Source of the DNA: Streptomyces clavifer
GTDB taxonomy: Bacteria; Actinomycetota; Actinomycetes; Streptomycetales; Streptomycetaceae
Length of the DNA: 64,000 nucleotides
Direction: 5' to 3'
Assembly (NCBI GenBank): GCA_014651175.1
Contig: BMWJ01000003.1
Span: forward strand, 728,920-792,919
Below, in pieces: positions 8,598 to 16,326 of the stretch. The notes under the pieces are model-generated. The model made no database searches. It was not told the DNA's origin and saw only the letters and a list, made by a program, of their open reading frames with translations. Both the position numbers and the translations under genes were made by a program. Each line of letters starts with the position of its first letter. Within the stretch, counting starts at the first letter, position 1.

Positions 8598-11500
8598 ATG
8601 CAGATCCGGCTGACCGTCCTCGCGCCGCGCAGCGGCCAGACCCCGGCACGCACCTGCGACGTGCTCGTCACCGCCCCCGCGGGGACGGCCCTCGCGGCCG
8701 TGGCCTCGAGCCTGGCCGCGGCGGTGACCGGCCCCGAGGGCTCCCAGGGCGGCGGTGCCGTGGTGCTGTACGCCGGGCGTGACCGCCTCGACCCGCAGCG
8801 CTGCTCCCTGGGCGAGCCGCCCCTGGTGGACGGCGCGGTCCTCTCGCTGCAGCTGCCCGGTGAGGACGAGGCCGCGGACGACGCCGTCCCGGCGCGGCTG
8901 CACGTGATCGCGGGCCCCGATGCCGGCGGGGTCCACCTGCTGCACGGCGGACAGATCCGCATCGGACGCTCCACCGACGCGGACGTCCCCCTCGACGACC
9001 CCGACGTGTCGCGGCTCCACTGCGCGGTGACGGTCTCCGAGGACGGCCGGGTGTCGGTCGCCGACCTGGGCTCCACCAACGGCACCTCCCTGGACGGCAC
9101 GGAGATCGACGGGCGCCCGGTCCGGCTGGCCCCGGGCGCCCTGCTGCGCCTCGGCGAGTCGACGCTCCGGCTGACGACGGGCACCCGCACGCCCACGCTC
9201 ACCACGGCGCCCGACGGCGAGGGCCACCTGCGCGTGAACCGGGCGGACGCCAGGAGCACCCGCGGGGCGGGCCCGCACGAGGACGCGCAGGAGACCGGCG
9301 GCGAGGGCCGGGCCGGCGGATCGCACAGCCGCGCCTACAGCCCGGAGCCCTCCCGCCACGACACCCACGGCGGACACGCCCCGTACGACGGCGGACCCGC
9401 CGGGCACGACACCCACGGCGGACACGGCGGACACGGCCCGTACGACGGCGGGCCCGCCGGGCACGACGAGCACCGCGGCGGTACCGACGGGCGCCCGCAG
9501 CAGGCTTCCCACGGGCGCGGCACCCACCTCGCGGGGGGCGAGCCCCCGCGGCGCGGCGGCATAGGCGCCTGGGCGCGGCGTCTGGCAGGCGGCAAGGGCG
9601 AGCCGGAGACCTCGGAGCCGGCCGGTACCTCTCCCTCCCCCTCCCTCCCGGCTCCGTCACCCTCGGCACCCGCGGGGACCTGGCCGGATCCCGCCACCGT
9701 GCTCCTCACCGCGCTCGGCCCCGGCCCCCGGCTGTGGGAGCGCGACACCTCGCACCCGGAGTCCCTGGTCGTGCGCCTGGGCACGACGGAGCGGGCCGAC
9801 CTGTCCGCCGTACCGGTCACCGTGGGGCTGCGGGAGGCCGGCTCCCTCGGGCTCGCCGGGCCCCGGGCGCGGCTGTCCGGACTGGCCCGCTCGACGGTGG
9901 CGCAGCTCGCCGCGCTGCACTCCCCCTTCGACCTGGAGATCGTGCTGATCGCCACGGACCGGGCCCGCGGCACGGAGGAGCGGCGGCGCGAGTGGTCCTG
10001 GCTCGGGTGGCTGCCGCATCTGCGCCCCATGCACGGCCAGGACTGCAGACTGCTGCTGGCGTACGACCGGGAGCAGGCGGACGCCCGTGCCGCGGAGCTG
10101 GTCCGGCGTCTGGAGGAGGGGCCGCTGGGCCCCGGCTGGGCGAGCGCGGACCGGGCCGCGGTGGCCGAGGCCGCCCGCCGCCACGAGGGACCCCGCACGG
10201 TGGTGATCGTGGACGGCGACCCCGGTTCCGCCGCCCTGCGTGAGACCACCGCGGCCCTGGCCGGCGCCGGAGCGGCTGCCGGAATCCACCTCATCTGCCT
10301 GGCCGAGACCCCGGCCGCGTCGCCCACGTCCCCGGTCGCCGCGACCTACGACACGGCGTGCCGGGCCTCGATCGCCTTCCGTGAGTGCGGGGCGGTCGCG
10401 ATGCTGAGCGGCGATGTGGCGACCGCGCTGCGGCTGCTGCGTACGGCGGGCGGCCGGACGGCCGGACACGGCACCGTCGCCGCGGTGGACGCGGTGTCGG
10501 TGGCCTGGGCCGAGCGGTTCGCGCGCGCCCTGGCCCCGCTGCGCGACGAGGGCTCGGCCGCCCTGCCCGGGAGACCCATGGCCGCGGCCCTGCCCCCGTC
10601 CGCCCGGTTGCTGGACGAGCTGGGCCTGGCCAGAGCCACCCCGGCCTCCCTGATGGCCCGTTGGGCCTCCACCGCGGAGGAGCAGCCCGGTGCGTCGGTG
10701 CGCACGGCGGCCCCGGCCGGTGCGGACCTGCACACCACGAGTTCCGGCCGCACCCTGAGCACCGGTCCCCGGGTGGGCCAGCAGCGCGAGGCCCCCGGCC
10801 CCGGCCGTACGCCGTTCCGGGACAGCGGTCCCACCGGCGCCGGCTCGGGCCACTCCTCCTACGCCCAGGCCGGCGAGGTGCCCGGACAGCGGCGCGAGGT
10901 ACCGGCCCCCGCCGCCTCCGGTTACGCGGGACGCCCGGTGATCGTCCTCGGTGCCGGGCCGCACGGCCCCCTGTCCGTCGATCTGGCCGACGAGGGACCG
11001 CACCTGCTGATCGAGGGACCGGCGGGCAGCGGCCGTACGGAGCTGCTGCGGGCCGTCGCCGCCTCGCTCGCCTCCGCCGCCCGGCCCGACCGGCTCGGCA
11101 TCCTGCTGATCGACGGCGCGGGGGGTGAGCGCGGGGAGCGCGGCGAGGGCCTGGGCCCCTGCGCGGAGCTGCCGCACGTCTTCACCCACCTGGTCGCCTC
11201 CGACCCCGTACGGATGCGGGAGTTCGCCCAGGCGCTCGGCGGCGAGCTGAAGCGCCGCGCGGAGCTGCTCGGCCGGCTGGACTTCACCGAATGGCACGCA
11301 CGGTACGAGCGATCGCAGACGCTCACCGGGAGACGCGCCTCCGGAGCGGCCGAACAGCGCGGCGACCTCGACTCCCCCGCCAGCGGCACCCTGCGGCTCC
11401 GTCCCGCAGCCGCGCGGCCCCTGGACCCCGGCCCCTCTCCGCTGCCCAGGCTCGTCGTCCTGGCCGACGATTTCGACGCCCTGGTCGCCCCGGCTCTCGG

Positions 11501-11969
11501 CAGCCCCGGCCGGCCGTCCGCCGGGTCCGTCGTGCGCGTGCTGGAGGCCGTGGCCAGGGACGGCGGACGGCTCGGCGTCCATCTGGTCGCCACCTCCGCC
11601 CGCCCCGACCGCACCGAGGACACGGAGCTGGCCCGCGGAGCCAGGCTGCGCATCATCCTGGACCCGCCCGTCGTACCGCCGCCCCCGGACGAGACGGCAC
11701 CGGGACGCGGACGCCTGGGGCATCCCGACGGCCGGGTGACGCCGTTCCAGGGCGGCAGGGTCACGGGCCGCATCCCGCGCACGGCGACCCTGCGTCCCAC
11801 CGTCGTCCCGCTGGAGTGGGAGCGCATGGGCGATCCTCCGGCCCGCCGGCAGGTCCGCGAGCTGGGCAACGGGCCCACCGACCTGGCCCTGCTCGCCAGC
11901 GCCCTGGAGCGGGCGGCCCGTTCGGTGAACGCGGAGCGGCTGCCCCCGCTGGCCCCCTCCCACCCGTGA
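8598..11969 (+). CDS. FHA-domain, EssC/EccC-like FtsK/SpoIIIE-type protein with altered Walker A
   Basis: 1,123 aa from the ATG at 8598 (MQIRLTVLAPRSG). Residues 1-90 resemble the first N-terminal domain of EssC. A clear FHA domain follows at about 100-190 (IRIGRSTDADV, DVSRLHC, DLGSTNGTSLDG), then a His/Gly-rich repeat (about 250-300) and a Pro/Ser linker. From about 370 it resembles the region before the first EssC/EccC ATPase (RLWERDTSHPESLVVRLGT, AQLAALHSPFDLEIVLIA, WLGWLPHLRP). The C-terminal ATPase has GPAGSGRT at 807-814 (Arg for the Walker A Lys) and VVLADDFD as Walker B. No TM pair is seen between FHA and ATPase, unlike EssC. No WXG100 gene is in the window. Role unknown; a phosphothreonine-binding adaptor for PkaA/PkaB is an inference. 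Confidence 0.75.
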   Translation: MQIRLTVLAPRSGQTPARTCDVLVTAPAGTALAAVASSLAAAVTGPEGSQGGGAVVLYAGRDRLDPQRCSLGEPPLVDGAVLSLQLPGEDEAADDAVPARLHVIAGPDAGGVHLLHGGQIRIGRSTDADVPLDDPDVSRLHCAVTVSEDGRVSVADLGSTNGTSLDGTEIDGRPVRLAPGALLRLGESTLRLTTGTRTPTLTTAPDGEGHLRVNRADARSTRGAGPHEDAQETGGEGRAGGSHSRAYSPEPSRHDTHGGHAPYDGGPAGHDTHGGHGGHGPYDGGPAGHDEHRGGTDGRPQQASHGRGTHLAGGEPPRRGGIGAWARRLAGGKGEPETSEPAGTSPSPSLPAPSPSAPAGTWPDPATVLLTALGPGPRLWERDTSHPESLVVRLGTTERADLSAVPVTVGLREAGSLGLAGPRARLSGLARSTVAQLAALHSPFDLEIVLIATDRARGTEERRREWSWLGWLPHLRPMHGQDCRLLLAYDREQADARAAELVRRLEEGPLGPGWASADRAAVAEAARRHEGPRTVVIVDGDPGSAALRETTAALAGAGAAAGIHLICLAETPAASPTSPVAATYDTACRASIAFRECGAVAMLSGDVATALRLLRTAGGRTAGHGTVAAVDAVSVAWAERFARALAPLRDEGSAALPGRPMAAALPPSARLLDELGLARATPASLMARWASTAEEQPGASVRTAAPAGADLHTTSSGRTLSTGPRVGQQREAPGPGRTPFRDSGPTGAGSGHSSYAQAGEVPGQRREVPAPAASGYAGRPVIVLGAGPHGPLSVDLADEGPHLLIEGPAGSGRTELLRAVAASLASAARPDRLGILLIDGAGGERGERGEGLGPCAELPHVFTHLVASDPVRMREFAQALGGELKRRAELLGRLDFTEWHARYERSQTLTGRRASGAAEQRGDLDSPASGTLRLRPAAARPLDPGPSPLPRLVVLADDFDALVAPALGSPGRPSAGSVVRVLEAVARDGGRLGVHLVATSARPDRTEDTELARGARLRIILDPPVVPPPPDETAPGRGRLGHPDGRVTPFQGGRVTGRIPRTATLRPTVVPLEWERMGDPPARRQVRELGNGPTDLALLASALERAARSVNAERLPPLAPSHP

Positions 11970-12185
11970 ATTCCGCTCCGTCTCCCTGTCGCTGACGCCA
12001 CGTCACGAGCCGATCACGATCTCCGTGGTGGGGGTGATCGCGGTATTGCGGCACCTGTTGACCCGGCGTAGGACTGTGCGGACGAACGGCAAGTCGAACC
12101 GCACGATGTGAGACGCGACCAGCACCGAACAGCCCCACCGTCGGTGCCGGTCCGTGCACACACGCACAGGAGAGACGGGGCAGAG

Positions 12186-13550
12186 ATGCGCACAACCCTT
12201 CGCATGCGCAGGGCCGCACTGGTGTTCACCGCGATCGGGGCGCTGGCCCTCACCGGCTGCGGTGGAGGCGATGACGGCAAGGACGGAGCGGACGCGGGAT
12301 CCGGTCCGGACAAGGACAGTTCGCCGACCGTCGTCCTGCCGAAACTGGACGGTGAGAAGGTCTCGGTCGCCGCGGTCTGGACGGGCCCCGAGCAGGCCAA
12401 CTTCACCAAGGTGCTGGACGAGTTCGAGAAGCGCACGGGGGCCACGGTCACCTTCGTCCCGGCGCAGGACCCGATCGTCAACTTCCTCGGTACGAAGATA
12501 GCGGGCGGCCAGCCGCCGGACGTCGCGATGATCCCGCAGGTGGGCGCGATCCAGCAGGCCGTGGCCAAGAAGTGGGCCAAGCCGGTCGGCGACGAGGCCA
12601 GGGCCCAGCTCGGCCAGAACTACGCGCAGGTCTGGCAGGACCTCGGCGCGGTGGACGGCACCCAGTACGGCGTCTACTTCAAGGCCGCCAACAAGTCCCT
12701 GATCTGGTACAACGCCCAGGCGTTCGAGAACGCGGGCGCGAGCGAGCCGAAGACCTGGAAGGACTTCATCGCCACGGCCGAGACCGTCTCCGCCTCCGGT
12801 GTCACCCCGGTCTCGGTCGGCGGCGCGGACGGCTGGACGCTCACCGACTGGTTCGAGAACATCTACCTCTCCCAGGCGGGCCCGGAGAAGTACGACCAGC
12901 TGGCCAAGCACGAGATCAAGTGGACGGACCCGTCCGTGAAGGACGCTCTCACCACCCTCGCCGAGCTCTTCGGCAAGCCGGAGCTCATCGCGGGCGGCGC
13001 CGACGGCGCGCTGCAGACGGAATTCCCGACCTCCGTGACGCAGACGTTCACCGGGGGCGACCAGCCCAAGGGGGCGATGGTGTTCGAGGGCGACTTCGTC
13101 TCCGTCAACATCGCGCAGACCGAGGCGAAGATCGGCACGGACGCCAAGGTGTTCCCGTTCCCGGCGGTCGGCGCGGACTCCCCCGTGGTGACGGGCGGCG
13201 ACGCGGCCGTGGCGCTCAAGGACAGCAAGGGCGCCCAGGCGCTGCTGACCTGGCTCGCCTCGGTCGACGCGGCGAAGATCTGGGCCGAGCAGGGCGGGTT
13301 CATCTCGCCCAACAAGGCGCTGGACGCGGCCGCCTACCCGAACGATGTGCAGCGCACCATGGCCGAGGCGCTGATCGCGGCCGGGGACGACGTCCGGTTC
13401 GACATGTCCGACCAGGCCCCGCAGTCGTTCGGCGGGACGCCCGGGAAGGGCGAGTGGAAGATCCTCCAGGACTTCCTGAAGAACCCGAAGGACATCGCGG
13501 GGGCCCAGGCGAAGCTGGAGTCCGACGCGGCCGCGGCGTACAAGAGCTGA
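12186..13550 (+). CDS. Sugar ABC transporter substrate-binding lipoprotein
   Basis: A 454-aa family 1 (CUT1-type) solute-binding protein. The signal peptide ends in the lipobox LALTGC at about residues 20-25, and an acidic Gly/Asp spacer follows, so it is lipid-anchored outside the membrane. The mature part has the usual landmarks: VSVAAVWTGPEQANFTKVLDEFEKR, PPDVAMIPQVG, NKSLIWYNAQAF, GDAAVALKDSKGAQALLTWL, GGFISPNKAL. Family resemblance is to alpha-glucoside or oligosaccharide binders, but the ligand cannot be read from the sequence. The permease starts 4 bp after its stop. GGAGAG precedes the ATG by about 12 bp. Confidence 0.88.
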   Translation: MRTTLRMRRAALVFTAIGALALTGCGGGDDGKDGADAGSGPDKDSSPTVVLPKLDGEKVSVAAVWTGPEQANFTKVLDEFEKRTGATVTFVPAQDPIVNFLGTKIAGGQPPDVAMIPQVGAIQQAVAKKWAKPVGDEARAQLGQNYAQVWQDLGAVDGTQYGVYFKAANKSLIWYNAQAFENAGASEPKTWKDFIATAETVSASGVTPVSVGGADGWTLTDWFENIYLSQAGPEKYDQLAKHEIKWTDPSVKDALTTLAELFGKPELIAGGADGALQTEFPTSVTQTFTGGDQPKGAMVFEGDFVSVNIAQTEAKIGTDAKVFPFPAVGADSPVVTGGDAAVALKDSKGAQALLTWLASVDAAKIWAEQGGFISPNKALDAAAYPNDVQRTMAEALIAAGDDVRFDMSDQAPQSFGGTPGKGEWKILQDFLKNPKDIAGAQAKLESDAAAAYKS

Positions 13551-13554
13551 CGGG

Positions 13555-14931
13555 ATGAGCACAACGACAGCGGGGGGCCCCGCCCCGGTGCCTCCCGCCG
13601 CCCGGCGTCCTGACGAGCCCCCGCGCGTCCGCACGCGCAGGAGCGTGACCGGCACCCGGAGGGTCATCGCGGCGGCGTTCCTGCTGCCGGCCCTGGTGCT
13701 GCTCGGCGCGCTCGTCGTCTATCCGATCGTGTACTCCGTGTACCGGTCCTTCCTCGACCAGTCGGGGACCGGTTTCGCGGGCCTCGACAACTACAAGGCG
13801 CTGTTCACCGACGACACCATCCGCACGGCGGTGCGGAACAACGCGATCTGGGTCGTGTTCGCACCGACGGTCGCCACCGCGCTGGGGCTGATCTTCGCGG
13901 TGCTGACCGAACGCATCCGGTGGGGTACGGCGTTCAAACTGATCGTCTTCATGCCGATGGCGATCTCGATGCTCGCCGCGGGCATCATCTTCCGGCTGGT
14001 GTACGACCAGGCCCCGGAGCGCGGGGTCGCCAACGCGGTGGCCGTGGGCGTGCACGACACCTTCGCCGCGTCCTCGGGCTTCCCGAAGGCGCACCCGCTG
14101 CCGGTCCACCCGCTGAAGTCGGGCGGCGGCGGTTCCTTCGTGACGAAGGAACCGGTCCGGGCCGGTGAGCCGGTGCGGCTGCCGCTGGTGGGGGTGGCCC
14201 CGGCGAAGATGCCGGACGGCGCCCGGCCGGCGAAGGCCGTGACGGCGGCGGCGGACGGGAGGATCACCGGCACCGCGTGGCTGGACTTCACCAAGGGGGG
14301 AGGCGGGAAGCCCAACGTCGTCGACCCGAAGGAGCTCGGCCTCGACGGCATCACGGTCGAGGCGGTCAGGGACGGCAAGGTCGTCGCCTCGGCCACGGCG
14401 GGCGCGGACGGCGTGTTCACCCTGCCCGCGTCGGCGGACGGCGCGCAGATCCGGCTCCCGGCGGAGAACTTCCGGGAGCCGTACAACGGCGTCGACTGGC
14501 TCGGACCGTCCCTGGTGACACCGGGGATCATCGGCAGCTACGTGTGGATGTGGGCGGGCTTCGCGATGGTGCTGATAGCGGCGGGCCTGGCGGGCCTGCC
14601 GCGCGAACTCCTGGAAGCGGCCCGGGTGGACGGTGCGAACGAGTGGCAGGTGTTCCGCCGGATCACGGTCCCGATGCTCGCGCCGGTCCTGGCGGTGGTG
14701 CTGGTCACCCTGATGATCAACGTCCTGAAGATCTTCGACCTGGTCTTCATCATCGCGCCGGGCTCCTCGCAGGACGACGCGAACGTCCTGGCACTCCAGC
14801 TGTACCGGTCCTCGTTCGGCACGGACGCGGACCTGGGGGTCGGCAGCGCCATCGCGGTACTCCTGCTGCTGCTGGTGATCCCGGTGATGCTCTTCAACAT
14901 CCGCCGGATGCGGAGGGAGGGCCGCCGATGA
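13555..14931 (+). CDS. Sugar ABC transporter permease (MalF type) with large extracytoplasmic insert
   Basis: A 458-aa binding-protein-dependent permease, much longer than the usual ~300 aa. TM1 is about 38-60, TM2 about 98-120 and TM3 about 125-150 (LIVFMPMAISMLAAGIIF). Residues about 155-310 are then inserted before TM4 (VTPGIIGSYVWMWAGFAM). The EAA loop for the ATPase is ELLEAARVDGANEWQVFRRI. The insert contains a segment like a carboxypeptidase-regulatory or Cna-B beta sandwich (DGITVEAVRDGKVVASATAG, DGVFTLPA). E. coli MalF carries its P2 domain in the corresponding loop. The C-terminal NIRRMRREGRR is copied in the downstream repeats. The stop overlaps the next ATG (ATGA). Confidence 0.88.
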   Translation: MSTTTAGGPAPVPPAARRPDEPPRVRTRRSVTGTRRVIAAAFLLPALVLLGALVVYPIVYSVYRSFLDQSGTGFAGLDNYKALFTDDTIRTAVRNNAIWVVFAPTVATALGLIFAVLTERIRWGTAFKLIVFMPMAISMLAAGIIFRLVYDQAPERGVANAVAVGVHDTFAASSGFPKAHPLPVHPLKSGGGGSFVTKEPVRAGEPVRLPLVGVAPAKMPDGARPAKAVTAAADGRITGTAWLDFTKGGGGKPNVVDPKELGLDGITVEAVRDGKVVASATAGADGVFTLPASADGAQIRLPAENFREPYNGVDWLGPSLVTPGIIGSYVWMWAGFAMVLIAAGLAGLPRELLEAARVDGANEWQVFRRITVPMLAPVLAVVLVTLMINVLKIFDLVFIIAPGSSQDDANVLALQLYRSSFGTDADLGVGSAIAVLLLLLVIPVMLFNIRRMRREGRR

Positions 14932-15035
14932 CCACGCCGGACACCACAGCGACGGCCCCCTCCCGGGGGTACGGGGGTCGCCCCCCGGAAGAACACAGCA
15001 ACATCCGCCGGACGCGGAAGGAGGGCCGCCGATGA
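14928..15035 (+). CDS. 35-aa mini-ORF 1 of the repeat chain
   Basis: MTTPDTTATAPSRGYGG..., ending NIRRTRKEGRR. Its ATG overlaps the stop of the first permease and its TGA overlaps the ATG of mini-ORF 2. Its C-terminus copies the permease C-terminus. GGAGGG sits about 10 bp before the ATG. It may be translated by coupling, but the peptide may have no function of its own. Confidence 0.4.
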   Translation: MTTPDTTATAPSRGYGGRPPEEHSNIRRTRKEGRR

Positions 15036-15139
15036 CCACGCCGGACACCACAGCGACGGCCCCCTCCCGGGGGTACGGGGGTCGCCCCCCGGAAGAACAC
15101 AGCAACATCCGCCGGATGCGGAAGGAGGGCCGACGATGA
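15032..15139 (+). CDS. 35-aa mini-ORF 2 of the repeat chain
   Basis: Differs from mini-ORF 1 by one visible residue (RRM for RRT near the end). It overlaps both neighbours by ATGA and is preceded by GGAGGG. Function unknown; it may serve only as a translational relay. Confidence 0.4.
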   Translation: MTTPDTTATAPSRGYGGRPPEEHSNIRRMRKEGRR

Positions 15140-15243
15140 CCACGCCCGACACCACAGCGACGGCCCCCTCCCAGGGGCACGGGGGCCGCCCCCCGGAGAA
15201 ACACAGCAACATCCGCCGGATGCGGAAGGAGGGCCGACGATGA
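15136..15243 (+). CDS. 35-aa mini-ORF 3 of the repeat chain
   Basis: The most diverged copy (SQGHGGRPPEKH where the others have SRGYGGRPPEEH). Its TGA overlaps the ATG of the second permease at 15240, closing an unbroken chain of four stop-start overlaps between the permeases. Confidence 0.4.
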   Translation: MTTPDTTATAPSQGHGGRPPEKHSNIRRMRKEGRR

Positions 15244-16157
15244 CGACGACCGAGCCGGTGAAGGCGGGCCCCGCCCCGGATGCCGGGCCCGGGCCCGTGA
15301 AAGCCCGGCGGCCCCTCGGCGCGCGGATCGCCGCCCGTGCGGGCGGCGGTGTCATGCGGGTCTTCCTCGTGCTCGTCGCCCTGTTCTGGCTGATGCCGAC
15401 CATCGGGCTGCTGCTCTCCTCGCTGCGCGGGGCGGAGGACATCGCGGCGACCGGCTGGTGGAAGATATTCACCGCGCCGTCGGAGCTCACCCTCGAGAAC
15501 TACCAGCGGCTGCTCGACAATTCGACGATCACCGATTCCCTGTACAGCACGGTCCTGATCACCGTGCCGTCCACCCTCCTGGTGGTGGTGATCGGCTCGC
15601 TCGCCGGATACGCCTTCGCCTGGATGGAGTTCCCCGGCCGCGACTGGTGGTTCCTGGTCGTCGTCGGGCTGCTGGTGGTCCCCGTGCAGGTCGCCCTGAT
15701 CCCGGTCTCCGAACTCTTCGGCACGATCGGGATCTTCGAGACGACCTTCGGCGTGATCATGTTCCACACGGCGTTCGGCCTGCCGTTCGCCATCTTCCTG
15801 CTGCGGAACTTCTTCGCCGAGATCCCCCGCGAGCTCCTGGAGGCCGCGCGGCTGGACGGGGCGGGCGAGATCCGGCTCTTCACCCGGGTCGTGATGCCGC
15901 TCGGGGGTCCCGCGATCGCCTCGCTGGGAATCTTCCAGTTCCTCTGGGTGTGGAACGACATGCTCGTCGCGTTGATCTTCGCGGATTCCGAGTCGCCTCC
16001 GATCACCGTGGCGCTGCAGCAGCAGGTCCGCCAGTTCGGCAACAACATCGACGTGCTGGCGCCCGGGGCCTTCGTGTCGATGGTGATTCCGCTGGCGGTG
16101 TTCTTCGCCTTCCAACGACAGTTCGTCTCCGGCGTGATGGCGGGCGCCGTCAAGTAA
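15240..16157 (+). CDS. Sugar ABC transporter permease (MalG type)
   Basis: A 305-aa inner-membrane permease with six predicted TM segments, the first at about 38-60 (VFLVLVALFWLMPTIGLLLSS). The cytoplasmic EAA loop is ELLEAARLDGAGEIRLFTRVVMPL-like, at about 200-223. The C-terminus VSGVMAGAVK is typical of CUT1 MalG-type subunits. It pairs with the upstream permease and lipoprotein. No ATPase gene is adjacent, so a shared ATPase such as MsiK, which serves several Streptomyces sugar importers, is expected (inference). Its start is coupled to mini-ORF 3. Confidence 0.93.
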   Translation: MTTTEPVKAGPAPDAGPGPVKARRPLGARIAARAGGGVMRVFLVLVALFWLMPTIGLLLSSLRGAEDIAATGWWKIFTAPSELTLENYQRLLDNSTITDSLYSTVLITVPSTLLVVVIGSLAGYAFAWMEFPGRDWWFLVVVGLLVVPVQVALIPVSELFGTIGIFETTFGVIMFHTAFGLPFAIFLLRNFFAEIPRELLEAARLDGAGEIRLFTRVVMPLGGPAIASLGIFQFLWVWNDMLVALIFADSESPPITVALQQQVRQFGNNIDVLAPGAFVSMVIPLAVFFAFQRQFVSGVMAGAVK

Positions 16158-16192
16158 CGCACTCCGGCACAGCACATGCGTACGTCAACACC

Positions 16193-16226
16193 AGGGCGGC
16201 CCGTTCACTCGTGCACGGGCCGCCCT
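16193..16226 (+). terminator. Terminator hairpin after the sugar ABC operon
   Basis: AGGGCGGCCCG (16193-16203) pairs perfectly with 16216-16226, with a 12-nt loop, 36 bp past the permease stop. Confidence 0.65.
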
Positions 16227-16326
16227 ACCTCGTCGTTCCCCCGAATGCCACATCCGGCGTAACCATGTCACTCCATCGGCCGTTTGCGGGCCACCTGCCC
16301 GCCCGCGAGCGACCCCTGGATGTGTT

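Larger units (their letters stand above)
14896..15239 (+). repeat. Three 104-bp tandem repeats plus a partial fourth between the permease genes
   Basis: Copies begin at 14896, 15000 and 15104, exactly 104 bp apart, each opening with AACATCCGCCGG. A partial fourth copy (15208-15239) leads into the second permease ATG. Copies 1 and 2 are almost identical; copy 3 has a few changes. Each unit contains a ribosome binding site (GGAGGG), an ATG, and a GC hairpin (CCGGGGG and CCCCCGG arms, for example 14963-14969 with 14982-14988; the third copy has a mismatch). 104 bp equals a 108-bp ORF minus a 4-bp ATGA overlap, so the stop-start chain is kept in every copy. Confidence 0.95.

Noticed and set aside
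14896-15239. Tandem repeats considered as a CRISPR array or transposon remnant
   Set aside because: The units are contiguous with no variable spacers, no cas genes, no terminal inverted repeats and no target duplications. They copy the end of the permease gene, so a local tandem duplication fits better.
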